Shown here piece after piece: positions 51,952 to 60,677 of a DNA stretch of 64,000 nucleotides. Within the stretch, counting starts at the first letter, position 1; the number at the start of each line of letters is the position of its first letter. Location: positions 1-64,000 of the forward strand of contig NZ_STGY01000057.1 in the NCBI RefSeq assembly GCF_004912275.1, read 5' to 3'. Source of the DNA: Glycomyces buryatensis. Lineage in GTDB: Bacteria > Actinomycetota > Actinomycetes > Mycobacteriales > Micromonosporaceae. Below the pieces are notes generated by a model. That model was not told the origin of the DNA and made no database searches. It saw only the letters and a program-made list of their open reading frames with translations. Made by a program: the position numbers and the translations under genes.

Positions 51952-52797
51952 GTGTTCCAAAGGTCCGTGTTCCCAAGGGACGCAAAGCCGCGCTGGGCGT
52001 TGCGGGCCCTCGCCGCCGCGGGCGTCGTCGCGCTCGCCGGTGCCGCCGCGTTCGGGGTGGCCTCGTTCAGCCACCAGGCCACGGCGGACATCACGGCAGA
52101 GGAGTACGTCGCCCTCGGCGACTCCTATGTGGCCGGCGCCGGCGCGGGTGACTACATCGACGATGACGCCTGCCGTCGCTCCGAGAACGCCTACCCGAAG
52201 CTGGCGGCCGTCGAGCTCGGCGAGGAACTGCGGTTCGACGCCTGCTCGGGCGCTGAGACCATTGATGTGGTCGAGAACCAGCTCACCCACCTCGACGACT
52301 CGACGGCGCACGTCTCGATCGGCGTGGGCGGCAATGACATCGGGTTCTCCGCGATCATGAGCGCCTGCTCGGGAACCGACGACGACGCCTGCGCGAGCGC
52401 GATCGAGAGCGCCGAAGCCGCGACCACCGACGTGCTGCCCGCCAGCCTGGACGACCTGTACACCCAGGTCGCGGCCGAGGCGGGCAACGCCATGATCGTG
52501 GTGGTGGGCTATCCGCATCTGTTCGACGGGACCACCTGCGACGCCACCGTGGGCATCACGCCCGAGGAGCAGGCGGCGCTGAACGACTTGGCGGATCTGC
52601 TGAACGCGACCACCGCCGAGGTGGCCGAGGCGCACGGGTTCCCCTTCGCCGACCCGCGCGAGGCCTTTGCCGACCATGCGATCTGCTCCGAGGATCCGTG
52701 GCTGCTGGGCCATGTCACCGACGAGGCGTCCTTCCATCCGAACGCCGCCGGTCAGGCCGGCTACGCCGAGGTCGTGCTGGACTACCCGTACGAATAG
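51952..52797 (+). CDS. Secreted SGNH/GDSL esterase, copy 2
   Basis: 281 residues from GTG 51952, with GGAG 7 nt upstream. The sequence before both paralogues' starts is also shared (a CGGAGA-type site followed by GTG). Signal peptide about 1-44. The catalytic blocks VALGDSYVAGAGAG, GVGGNDIGF and ASFHPNAAGQ are intact, and the Cys positions match copy 1. The two are a tandem duplication with separate promoters and near-identical terminators, which suggests different induction or substrate range. Confidence 0.9.
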   Translation: MFQRSVFPRDAKPRWALRALAAAGVVALAGAAAFGVASFSHQATADITAEEYVALGDSYVAGAGAGDYIDDDACRRSENAYPKLAAVELGEELRFDACSGAETIDVVENQLTHLDDSTAHVSIGVGGNDIGFSAIMSACSGTDDDACASAIESAEAATTDVLPASLDDLYTQVAAEAGNAMIVVVGYPHLFDGTTCDATVGITPEEQAALNDLADLLNATTAEVAEAHGFPFADPREAFADHAICSEDPWLLGHVTDEASFHPNAAGQAGYAEVVLDYPYE

Positions 52798-52811
52798 GCC
52801 GTAAGAAGCGG

Positions 52812-52840
52812 ACCGGCCCGGGGCATCGCCCCGGGCCGGT
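52812..52840 (+). terminator. Terminator of the second SGNH gene
   Basis: A 13-bp stem (52812-52824 with 52828-52840), ATC loop, then GCTTTT. It shares the ACCGGCCCGGG core with the terminator of copy 1. Confidence 0.85.
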
Positions 52841-52936
52841 GCTTTTCGGGCGTCATCCAACGCCCGATCGACGTCCCTGCATAACCTGGGCGTGTTCGAA
52901 GTGGCCCGCCGAGACACACGGGGAAAGGGAACCGAC

Positions 52937-53326
<390 letters not shown>

Positions 53327-53361
53327 CCTGCGGATCGGCGTCGGCACAACACGTTGCGGTG

Positions 53362-53661
53362 CTACTCGGTCGCGTCGGGGGCGTCGGCCTCCAGATCGGC
53401 GTACTCGGGGTGCCGCTTGATCCATTTGGAGTAGAACGGGCACACCGGCCGCACTCGCTCGCCGCGCTCCCGCGCCTCGTCCAGCGAGGCCCGCGCCAGC
53501 GCCGAGCCCACGCCGGTGCCTTCCGCCTCGCGGAAGACCTCGGTGTGGATGAAGGTGATGACGTCGCCCTGCCGCGTGTACTCGGCGAAGCCCGCGAGCT
53601 TGCCGTCAATGTGCGCCTCGTAGCGGTTCCGCTCCGGCGCATCGGTCACTATCACGCTCAT
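53362..53661 (-). CDS. Small YjdJ-type GNAT acetyltransferase
   Basis: 99 residues from ATG 53661 with GGAGGGG upstream. The compact GNAT_YjdJ layout is clear: NRYEAHIDGKLAGFAEYTRQ, then FIHTEVFREAEGTGVGSALA (acetyl-CoA loop) and VRPVCPFYSKWIKRHPEYAD with the conserved Cys. Proteins of this size (about 90-100 residues) form a known short GNAT class of unknown substrate. It converges on the VOC gene. Confidence 0.9.
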   Translation of the reverse strand: MSVIVTDAPERNRYEAHIDGKLAGFAEYTRQGDVITFIHTEVFREAEGTGVGSALARASLDEARERGERVRPVCPFYSKWIKRHPEYADLEADAPDATE

Positions 53662-53861
53662 CCGGGTCCCCTCCGGGTTCGATTCCAGGCCGCGCGTCGA
53701 AGACCGAGTACCGGCCTCGACCCCTTCGCACGTCGTCCAGCATGGTCCCGCCCCGACGGGATGTCCGCGGAACCATCGAACCATCACCCGTCGCAGCAGG
53801 TCACGGCCGTCTTGATTTGTCGACACTTGTTAATTAATGGACGTTCGCCTATGGTCTCGAG

Positions 53862-54461
53862 ATGGATTCGCCCCCGCAGTTCCCTCCGCGCGCCAAGGAC
53901 CGCCGGGTGCGCCGTTCCCGCGCCGCCCTGATGAACGCCGCATACGCGCTGGTCACCGAGCGGGACACCGCAGCCGTCCCCGTCTCGGACATCGCCGAGG
54001 CCGCAGGGGTGAGCCGCCAGCTGCTCTACCAGCACTACGGCGACCGCGAGAGCCTCCTGTTGGAGGCCGCGCTGGACCTGGCACGGAGGGAACTGAGCGA
54101 GCGATTCGAGGACGACGCCTCCGTGCCGATCGGACGTGACCGGGCGCTGGTCGCCGCCCGCCATTTCGCGGAGCACCGCCGCTTCTATCGGGCGGTGCTG
54201 AACAGCGCCAACGGGTTCGCCTTGAATCAGGGGCTGTCGGCGCTGCTGGTTCCGGTGAGTCGGGAGCGGATCGAGCGGTCCTTCGGCGATTCGCTGGACG
54301 CGGAGCGGATCGATGAGCTGGCGTTGTTCCTGACGGGCGGGGCGGCCGCGGTCGTCAACCGCTGGCTCACCACCGGCGACGACCCGCTGGACGCGGAGGC
54401 CTTCGCCGACCGGCTCCTGGAGCTCGGCGCGATGTTCATCGCCTCGACACGGACCTCCTGA
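53862..54461 (+). CDS. TetR-family transcriptional regulator
   Basis: 199 residues. The N-terminal HTH is VSDIAEAAGVSRQLLYQHYG (about 42-61). The C-terminal ligand/dimer domain is helical. The upstream sequence is AT-rich with TTAATTAA and TGTCGACA palindromes, possible autoregulatory sites. The next gene (54530, a ketopantoate-reductase-like enzyme) follows on the same strand after 68 nt and may be a target. Ligand unknown. Confidence 0.9.
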   Translation: MDSPPQFPPRAKDRRVRRSRAALMNAAYALVTERDTAAVPVSDIAEAAGVSRQLLYQHYGDRESLLLEAALDLARRELSERFEDDASVPIGRDRALVAARHFAEHRRFYRAVLNSANGFALNQGLSALLVPVSRERIERSFGDSLDAERIDELALFLTGGAAAVVNRWLTTGDDPLDAEAFADRLLELGAMFIASTRTS

Positions 54462-54529
54462 CCCGCGCAGTCCCGCCCTGTGACGGCGGTTGGTCCGCGA
54501 TCTAGCGAAACACCCCCTAACATGCGGCC

Positions 54530-55525
54530 ATGAGCATCTGCGTGTACGGCGCCGGAAGCATCGGCTGCTACATCGGAGGACGCCTGGCCGCGGCCGGTGC
54601 GGAGGTCGTCTTCATCGGACGCGAGCGCCTGGCCCGGCAGATCACCGGGCCGGGCCTCACCCTCACCGACTACCGCGGCGCCGAACTGCGCGTCCCCGAG
54701 CCCCGCTATGAGACCACCCCGGAGGCGGCCGCCGAGGCGGACCTGGTCCTGGTCGCCGTCAAGTCCGCGGCGACCGCGCAGGCGGGGGAGGAACTGGCCG
54801 CCCACCTGCGGCCGGGAACGGTCGTGATCAGCTTTCAGAACGGGCTGAACAATGCCGAGGTGCTGCGCCAGCGGCTTCCCGGCGCGATCGTCCTGGCCGG
54901 GATGGCGCCGTTCAACGTGGTCGCCCGGGGAGAGGGCCGCTTCCACTGCGCCAGCTCCGGCGATCTCGAGGTCGAAGCCCACACCTCACTCGATCCGTTC
55001 GAGGCGGCCTTCGACCGGGCCGGACTGCCGCTCATCCACCGCGACGACATGCGCCCCGTCCTCGCCGCCAAGCTCCTTCTCAACCTGAACAATGCCGTCA
55101 ATGCCCTGTCGGGTCTGCCGCTGCGCACCGAACTGTCGCAGCGGCCCTTCCGTCGCTGCCTCGCGCTGGCGCAGCGCGAGGGCCTGGCCGCCTTCGACGC
55201 CGTCGGCCTGGTCCCGGCCAGGCTCACGCCGATCCCGCCGCGCTGGACTCCGGTCCTGCTCGGCCTGCCCGATGCGCTCTTCACCCGAGTCGCCGCCCGC
55301 ACGCTCGAGATCGATCCGCACGCCCGCTCCTCGATGCAGGACGACCTGGAGGCGGGACGGGCCACCGAGGTCGACTACCTCAATGGCGCGATCGTCGCCC
55401 TCGCCGCCGAACACGGCCGGACCACGCCCGTCAATGCCCGCCTGACCGAGCTGGTCCACACCGCCGAGGCCGGGGGCCGCCGCGACTGGACCGGCCCCGA
55501 ACTGCTCGCAGCCCTGCGTCCCTGA
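54530..55525 (+). CDS. 2-dehydropantoate 2-reductase family enzyme
   Basis: 331 residues. The N-terminal Rossmann motif YGAGSIGCYIGGRLAAAG binds NADPH; FQNGLNNAEVL, MAPFNVV and KLLLNLNNAVNAL (catalytic Lys) are ApbA/PanE-type signatures, and SSMQDDLEAGRATEVDYLNG closes the active site. It would reduce a 2-oxo acid such as ketopantoate in pantothenate synthesis, but several paralogues of this family in actinomycetes have other substrates and no other panthothenate gene is nearby. Confidence 0.87.
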   Translation: MSICVYGAGSIGCYIGGRLAAAGAEVVFIGRERLARQITGPGLTLTDYRGAELRVPEPRYETTPEAAAEADLVLVAVKSAATAQAGEELAAHLRPGTVVISFQNGLNNAEVLRQRLPGAIVLAGMAPFNVVARGEGRFHCASSGDLEVEAHTSLDPFEAAFDRAGLPLIHRDDMRPVLAAKLLLNLNNAVNALSGLPLRTELSQRPFRRCLALAQREGLAAFDAVGLVPARLTPIPPRWTPVLLGLPDALFTRVAARTLEIDPHARSSMQDDLEAGRATEVDYLNGAIVALAAEHGRTTPVNARLTELVHTAEAGGRRDWTGPELLAALRP

Positions 55526-55655
55526 CCTCCGGGAACGGTGACCGAGCCCACCGCACTGACCGCCCCCGGATCGGAATAGCCCGTTGCCCTGCCTCGTTGA
55601 AGAAGATGCAAACGCATGAACTTAGGCCCGCGGAGGCGGGGGAACGAGGCCCACG

Positions 55656-56840
55656 ATGCAATTCGGAATCTTCTCGGTCAGCGACATCACGCGCGACCCC
55701 GTGTCGGGCGAGACGCCGAGCGAGGCGGAGCGGATCAAGGCGATCGTCCAGATCGCGAAGAAGACCGAAGAGGTCGGCCTGGACGTGTTCGCCATCGGCG
55801 AGCACCACAACCCGCCGTTCTTCTCCTCCTCGCCCACCACGCTGCTGGCCAATATCGCCGCCCTCACAAGTCGGCTGCTGCTGACCACCTCGACCACCCT
55901 GATCACCACCAACGACCCCGTCCGCATCGCCGAGGAGTACGCGATGCTCCAGCACCTCGCGGGCGGGCGCATGGACCTCATGCTCGGGCGCGGCAACACC
56001 GCGCCGGTCTACCCGTGGTTCGGCCAGGACATCCGCAAGGGCCTGCCGCTGGCGCTGGAGAACTACAACCTCCTGCATCGGCTGTGGCGCGAGGACGTAG
56101 TGGACTGGGAGGGCGAGTTCCGCACCGCGCTCCAGGGCTTCACCTCGACGCCGCGCCCGCTGGACGACGTCCCGCCGTTCGTGTGGCACGGCTCCATCCG
56201 GACCCCGGAGATCGCCGAGCAGGCCGCCTTCTACGGCAACGGCTTCTTCGCCAACCACATCTTCTGGCCCACCTCGCACTCGCTGCGCCTCATCGAGTTC
56301 TACCGCCAGCGCTTCGAGCACTACGGCCACGGCACTCAGAAGCAGGCCGTCGTCGGGCTCGGCGGGCAGACCTACATCGCCAAGAACTCGCAGGACGCGT
56401 TCAAGGAGTACCGGCCCTACTTCGACGAGGCCCCCGTGTACGGGCACGGTCCGTCGCTTGAGGACTTCAGCTCCCAGACGCCGCTGTCCGTCGGCAGCCC
56501 GCAGGAGGTCATCGAGAAGACCCTGACGTTCCACGACGCCTTCGGCGACTACCAGCGCCAGATGTTCCTCATCGACCATGCCGGACTGCCGCTCAAGGCC
56601 GTGCTGAACCAGCTGGACCTGCTCGGCGAGGAGGTCGTTCCGGTGCTGCGCAAGGAACTCGCCTCGCGCCGCGACCCGGAGTCGGCCGACGCGCCCACGC
56701 ACCAGGGTCTGGTGCGCGCCAAGTACGGCGACGAGCCGGCCCGCCAGCCGCGCCCGAACGCCAACCGCGGCGACAATGTCACGGGCGCCTCGCCCTACCA
56801 GGACAGCGACGCCTCGGCCGAGTACCCGAAGCTGGTCTGA
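55656..56840 (+). CDS. CE1758-type luciferase-like FMN monooxygenase
   Basis: 394 residues of the bacterial-luciferase (LLM) fold: MQFGIFSVSDITRDPVSGET at the start, GEHHNPPFFSSSPTTLLANI, LTTSTTLITTNDPVRIAEEY and LAGGRMDLMLGRGNTAPVYP. The C-terminal ~50 residues are a polar extension typical of the CE1758 branch. It uses FMNH2 and O2, and the paired CE1759-type FMN reductase lies two genes on (57338), with a MarR gene between. The three form an operon. Substrate unknown. Confidence 0.9.
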   Translation: MQFGIFSVSDITRDPVSGETPSEAERIKAIVQIAKKTEEVGLDVFAIGEHHNPPFFSSSPTTLLANIAALTSRLLLTTSTTLITTNDPVRIAEEYAMLQHLAGGRMDLMLGRGNTAPVYPWFGQDIRKGLPLALENYNLLHRLWREDVVDWEGEFRTALQGFTSTPRPLDDVPPFVWHGSIRTPEIAEQAAFYGNGFFANHIFWPTSHSLRLIEFYRQRFEHYGHGTQKQAVVGLGGQTYIAKNSQDAFKEYRPYFDEAPVYGHGPSLEDFSSQTPLSVGSPQEVIEKTLTFHDAFGDYQRQMFLIDHAGLPLKAVLNQLDLLGEEVVPVLRKELASRRDPESADAPTHQGLVRAKYGDEPARQPRPNANRGDNVTGASPYQDSDASAEYPKLV

Positions 56841-56855
56841 GGGGGAGTGACGGCC

Positions 56856-57341
56856 ATGGCCCGCAGTGAAAGCCGACTCGCGAACGACGCGTGGGAAGCG
56901 CTGCTCACCGCCCACGCGCGGCTGATGAAGGGCTTCGCCGCCGAGGACATGTGGGATGACATCTCGATGCGCGAGTACGACGTCCTCTACACGCTGTCCA
57001 AACACGACGGACCGATCCGGCCGGTCGAACTGGGCCGCGACGTCCTGCTCAGCCAGCCCGCCTTGTCTCGGATGGTCGAGCGCCTGGTCGACCGGGGCCT
57101 GGTGGCGCGGGCCGCCGATCCGGTGGACGGGCGCGGCGTCAGGCTCTCGTTGACCGAGGCCGGACGCGGGGCGCAGCGCCGCATCGGCGGGCGGCACGCC
57201 GTCGACGTCTCGCGTGCGGTCAAGCGCGCGCTCACCGAATCCGAGATGCACCAGCTAGAGGCGCTCTGCCGCAAGCTCGCCGCCGGCGAGCGACTCATTC
57301 AAGACGACCACTTCAAGTCCGAACAGGAGCCACAACGATGA
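56856..57341 (+). CDS. MarR-family regulator inside the flavin monooxygenase operon
   Basis: 161 residues from ATG 56856 (GGGGGAG 8 nt upstream); a GTG at 56847 is possible. The wHTH reads VELGRDVLLSQPALSRMVER with the wing DPVDGRGVRLSLTEAG. It sits between the monooxygenase and FMN reductase genes and overlaps the latter by 4 nt (ATGA), so it probably controls this operon in response to the monooxygenase substrate. Confidence 0.92.
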   Translation: MARSESRLANDAWEALLTAHARLMKGFAAEDMWDDISMREYDVLYTLSKHDGPIRPVELGRDVLLSQPALSRMVERLVDRGLVARAADPVDGRGVRLSLTEAGRGAQRRIGGRHAVDVSRAVKRALTESEMHQLEALCRKLAAGERLIQDDHFKSEQEPQR

Positions 57342-58042
57342 ACGACCCCGCAGGCCAGGCCGCCACCGAACGCTTTCGTCTCGTCGTCGTCTCCGGCGGC
57401 ACCAGCGATCCGTCCTCCACCCGGCTGCTCGCCGACCGGATCGCCTCTCGCACCGGCGAACTCGCCGCCGACCGCGGCGAGAGCGTCGAGGTCGGCGTGA
57501 TCGACCTGCGCTCGCTCGCCTCCGAGATCGCCACCGCGATCGTCTCGCAGCACATTGGCCCGGGTCTGACCCGCGCGGTCGAGCTGCTGGGCGCCGCCGA
57601 CGGCATCGTCGCCAGCGCGCCGGTGTACAAGGCCGCGCCGAGCGGGCTGTTCTCCTCGTTCTTCCATGTGCTGGACAACGATCTGCTCATCGCGAAGCCG
57701 GTGGTGTTGGCCGCGACGGCCGGGACGGCGCGGCACGCGCTGGTCGTGGACGAGCAGATGCGGTCCCTGTTCGCCTACATGCGCACGCTGACGGCGCCGA
57801 CGTCGGTCTTCGCCGCCAGCGAGGACTGGAACGACAAGGCGCTCGGAGGGCACGTGGAGCGGGCCGCGATCGAGCTGCTGCTGCTCATGGAGAGCGGCTT
57901 CGCCCGCCAGATCCGGGACGAGTCCTGGAAGAGCTACCAGCACGAGTACGGCAGCGCGGGCGGCACCGAGCTCGACATCGATTTGAGTTCGGACCTGATG
58001 CGGCTGGCCACCGGCGGAAAGTCGGTGCCCAGGCAGCGCTGA
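57338..58042 (+). CDS. CE1759-type NADPH-dependent FMN reductase
   Basis: 234 residues. RLVVVSGGTSDPSSTRLLAD is the flavodoxin-like FMN phosphate loop, and VASAPVYKAAPSGLFSSFFH matches the NADPH-dependent FMN reductase signature. It supplies reduced FMN to the CE1758-type monooxygenase encoded upstream. The ATG overlaps the MarR stop. A C-terminal ~50-residue extension is normal for this branch. The peptide/P450 pair begins 260 nt further on the same strand. Confidence 0.9.
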   Translation: MNDPAGQAATERFRLVVVSGGTSDPSSTRLLADRIASRTGELAADRGESVEVGVIDLRSLASEIATAIVSQHIGPGLTRAVELLGAADGIVASAPVYKAAPSGLFSSFFHVLDNDLLIAKPVVLAATAGTARHALVVDEQMRSLFAYMRTLTAPTSVFAASEDWNDKALGGHVERAAIELLLLMESGFARQIRDESWKSYQHEYGSAGGTELDIDLSSDLMRLATGGKSVPRQR

Positions 58043-58302
58043 CGCAATGCGCGAATCAGCCCGCCCGTCGCCCGCCACCGTCTGAGCCCGAGCGCGGACT
58101 GGTCCGCCCGTCGACATCGCTCCTCGGGGAGCGGATCCTCGGGATCTTCGGCAGAGCGTTTCCCGAAGCGGGATGCGTGAACGCGCTCGCAATTCCTGCC
58201 GCTTTCCCGCCGGTCCACCGCCTCGCAATCGCTGCCTTCGACTGCTGTACTTGACTTTCGAACACCGCGGCGGCTTCCGTCGCCCGAATGACTGGAGTGA
58301 AA
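58043..58302 (+). promoter_or_regulatory. Leader region of the peptide/P450 pair
   Basis: 260 nt without a convincing gene. TTGACT at 58251-58256 is a candidate -35 about 50 nt before the peptide ATG, with no clear -10. No strong terminator separates it from the flavin operon, so read-through is possible. Confidence 0.35.
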
Positions 58303-58386
58303 ATGGCACTGATCAAGGCATTCATGCTCAACGCTTTCGGTGGGAGCGTCAAGCCCGCCAGCTACCCGCTGCCTTACCCGAAGTAA
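58303..58386 (+). CDS. 27-residue candidate RiPP precursor peptide
   Basis: A 28-codon gene with a good Shine-Dalgarno (GGAG, 5 nt spacing) and ATG start. It ends in TAA only 2 nt before the ATG of a cytochrome P450, so the two are almost certainly co-translated. The product starts MALIKAFMLNAF, has a Gly-Gly at 13-14, and ends SVKPASYPLPYPK. The C-terminal half is rich in Pro and has two Tyr (21 and 25) spaced i, i+4. Tiny precursors directly before a single P450 are the layout of biarylitides, cittilins and tryptorubin-type peptides, in which the P450 crosslinks aromatic residues. The core here matches none of those that I know. Product and activity are inference. Confidence 0.7.
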   Translation: MALIKAFMLNAFGGSVKPASYPLPYPK

Positions 58387-58388
58387 CC

Positions 58389-59711
58389 ATGGATCGCAAC
58401 GGTCGCGGTGCCGACATGCGGACCTCGCCCGCAGCCCCAGACGGTTCGCGGGAGTCGACAACACTTCCCCCAGGACCGGTGCCGCGACCGTTGGGATTGC
58501 CCCCCAAAGACTTCGACCGTGACCCGATCGCATGCCTGGCGCGACTGCGAGACGAGTACGGCGACGTGTGCTCCTTCGCCGCGGGCAGGGTCCTGCTCGC
58601 CCGTCCCGAGTGGACAAACTGGGCGATGGCCCGCAGCAACAGCGCGACCGTCGCGGATCAGACCGAGGAACCGCGGCAGTTCAGCCGCCCCGACCTCATC
58701 CGTGACCACGTCGAGACCTGGATGGCCGCCCGCCGCACTGCGCAGTGGCACCGGCTCGGCCGCGACGTCGCCGAGCGGACGGCCCCGGCCATCCGCCTGC
58801 GCCTCCGGGAGTTCATGGACGCCTCGGGGGATTCCCCGGCCAGTCTGACTGATTGCCAGCTCGCCGTGCTCGACGCCGCCGGAAGCGTGTTCGTCCGGGA
58901 TCTGGAGGGCCCGCTGCGAAGTGTCCTCATCTCCGCCGCGGACCTGCTCCAGCAGGAGAGCATGGCGTCGTTCACGCTGCCGTACTGGCTCTCCTCCCGG
59001 GCGCGCCGCCGCCTGCGCGTCAACACCGTCTGGATCGAAGCCCTCGTCGCGCACGTCGGGGAGCGCCGCGCTGCGCGGGATGCCGCTGAACCGCCCTCGG
59101 ACCTGCTCGACCTGCTCCTCGACGCCCGCGACGACGACCGTCCGGCGTTCACCGATCTCGAAGTCGCGCAGGCGCTGTCGATCAATCTCGGAAACCTCTA
59201 CACGGTCGGCGGGACCGGCTTGGCGTGGCTGCTGACGGCCTACGGCGAACACGACATCGTCCGGCCCGAGGCGGTCGGCGCCGAAGACTGGGCGCGCGCC
59301 GTAGTGAAGGAGACCCTGCGGCTGTATCCGTCGGTTGCGCTCACCAGCCGAATCCTGACGGAGGACGCCAAGTTCGGGGACGTCACGGTCCCCGCGGGCG
59401 ACTCGGTCTTCCTCAGTCCGCTGCTGCTCCATACCGACCCGCGCTGGTGGCGCGAGGACCCGAGCCGGTTCGATCCGACGCGGTGGCTCGCCGAGGAGGT
59501 CCACGACCCGCACGCGTACCTGCCCTACGGCGCGGGCCCGCGGATCTGCACCGGAGTCCACATCTCGAACGCGGTGCTGGAGAGCGCCGCCGACCTGCTC
59601 GCGAACCGAGCGGTGACGGGGAATTCGGGCCTCCCCAGGCGTCGGTGGGGTTCGGTCACTCAGCCCCGAAAGCTCCGCGTCCGCATCGGCCGAGACACCA
59701 AGACCGGCTAA
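58389..59711 (+). CDS. Cytochrome P450 coupled to the small peptide gene
   Basis: 440 residues from ATG 58389. The heme loop reads LPYGAGPRICTGVHISNA with the axial Cys at about 387. The K-helix ExxR is VVKETLRLYPSVALTSR (E308, R311). The I-helix is atypical: INLGNLYTVGGTGLAWLL in place of A-G-x-E/D-T-T, so the acid-alcohol pair for O2 activation is altered, as in some P450s that crosslink peptides. No ferredoxin or reductase gene is adjacent. The start overlaps nothing but lies 2 nt after the peptide stop. Likely a tailoring enzyme for that peptide. Confidence 0.9.
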   Translation: MDRNGRGADMRTSPAAPDGSRESTTLPPGPVPRPLGLPPKDFDRDPIACLARLRDEYGDVCSFAAGRVLLARPEWTNWAMARSNSATVADQTEEPRQFSRPDLIRDHVETWMAARRTAQWHRLGRDVAERTAPAIRLRLREFMDASGDSPASLTDCQLAVLDAAGSVFVRDLEGPLRSVLISAADLLQQESMASFTLPYWLSSRARRRLRVNTVWIEALVAHVGERRAARDAAEPPSDLLDLLLDARDDDRPAFTDLEVAQALSINLGNLYTVGGTGLAWLLTAYGEHDIVRPEAVGAEDWARAVVKETLRLYPSVALTSRILTEDAKFGDVTVPAGDSVFLSPLLLHTDPRWWREDPSRFDPTRWLAEEVHDPHAYLPYGAGPRICTGVHISNAVLESAADLLANRAVTGNSGLPRRRWGSVTQPRKLRVRIGRDTKTG

Positions 59712-59731
59712 CTCCCGGCCCCCACACTGGG

Positions 59732-59792
59732 AACGTGGCGGGCGCTCCCCGGTCGGGAACTCCCACCGCGGCCGGGCGCCCGCCGGCACGTT
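59732..59792. terminator. Hairpin between P450 and ABC permease genes
   Basis: GGCGGGCGC (59737-59745) pairs with GCGCCCGCC (59776-59784); outer AACGTG/CACGTT pairing extends it past a bulge. It lies between the convergent stops at 59711 and 59826. Confidence 0.6.
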
Positions 59793-59825
59793 GCCGACGG
59801 GCGGTTCTCAGCGTGTCCAGAAGGG

Positions 59826-60677
59826 TCAGGCGACGTCGCGGCGCTTGATCAGGATCAGCGTCCCCACCAGGAAGACGACCAGGTAGATCCCCAGCAGGCT
59901 CGCGGCGGTCGGTCCGGTGAGCGCGTCGAGCACGCCCGGCGTCGCCTCCGATCCGCTCGACGCCGCGCCCAGTGCCCCGGCGAGCGAACCGGCGCTCGAC
60001 CCGGGCAGCACGTCCGTCACCGCCGAGAAGCCGTCGATCAGGTTGGCCGCGCCGCGCAGCAGGTTCTCCACCGCCAGCGTCCACAGCAGACCCAGCCCGA
60101 CGCTCAGCGCCGGTCCGCGAGTCAAGGCGCCCAGGAACAGTCCCGCCGCCGCCCACATGCCCAGCACCAGGCCGGTGCCGCCGACCGCGACGCCCAGGTC
60201 GCCCCAGTCGGGCCACACGATGTCGCGCGATTCGATGACGGCGATCAGCGACGACATCCCGAGCGTGACCGCGGTGCTGATCGCGATCAGCCCGGCCAGG
60301 CACACCCCGATGGCCGCGGCCATGCCGCCCATGGTGGTGAGGCGCCCCGGGCCCTGCGTCAGGGTGGTCTTCCAGGTGCCCCAGTTGTAGGTGCTGCCCA
60401 CGGCCAGAGCCGCGAAGATCATGACGATCGCGCCGCCGAACATGGGCGTGCCCTGGATCATGATCGTCGGGGCCTCGGGCGGCAGCATCGAGGCCAGCAG
60501 CTGGTCGCTGGGGCCGCCCTGGAACGCGTCCGGGTCGTTCGAGCGGTAGGCGATGAACGGGAACGCGTAGGAGAACATCAGCTGGAGGGTGATCCAGATG
60601 CCTCCGAGGACCCAGGTCGCGGGCCACAGCAGGATTCGGCGCAGTTCGGCGCGGGTGGTGTTCAGCAGGGCGGTCAT
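59826..60677 (-). CDS. ABC-2-type transporter permease
   Basis: 283 residues with about six membrane segments (WVLGGIWITLQLMFSYAFPF, GGAIVMIFAALAVGSTYNWG, GMAAAIGVCLAGLIAISTAV, GLVLGMWAAAGLFLGAL, LLGIYLVVFLVGTLILI). The ATG at 60677 overlaps the stop of the ATPase gene (TGATG). Together they form a two-gene ABC exporter of the bacitracin/antibiotic-efflux type. It converges on the P450 gene, so a link to that peptide is possible but not shown by operon structure. Confidence 0.88.
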   Translation of the reverse strand: MTALLNTTRAELRRILLWPATWVLGGIWITLQLMFSYAFPFIAYRSNDPDAFQGGPSDQLLASMLPPEAPTIMIQGTPMFGGAIVMIFAALAVGSTYNWGTWKTTLTQGPGRLTTMGGMAAAIGVCLAGLIAISTAVTLGMSSLIAVIESRDIVWPDWGDLGVAVGGTGLVLGMWAAAGLFLGALTRGPALSVGLGLLWTLAVENLLRGAANLIDGFSAVTDVLPGSSAGSLAGALGAASSGSEATPGVLDALTGPTAASLLGIYLVVFLVGTLILIKRRDVA

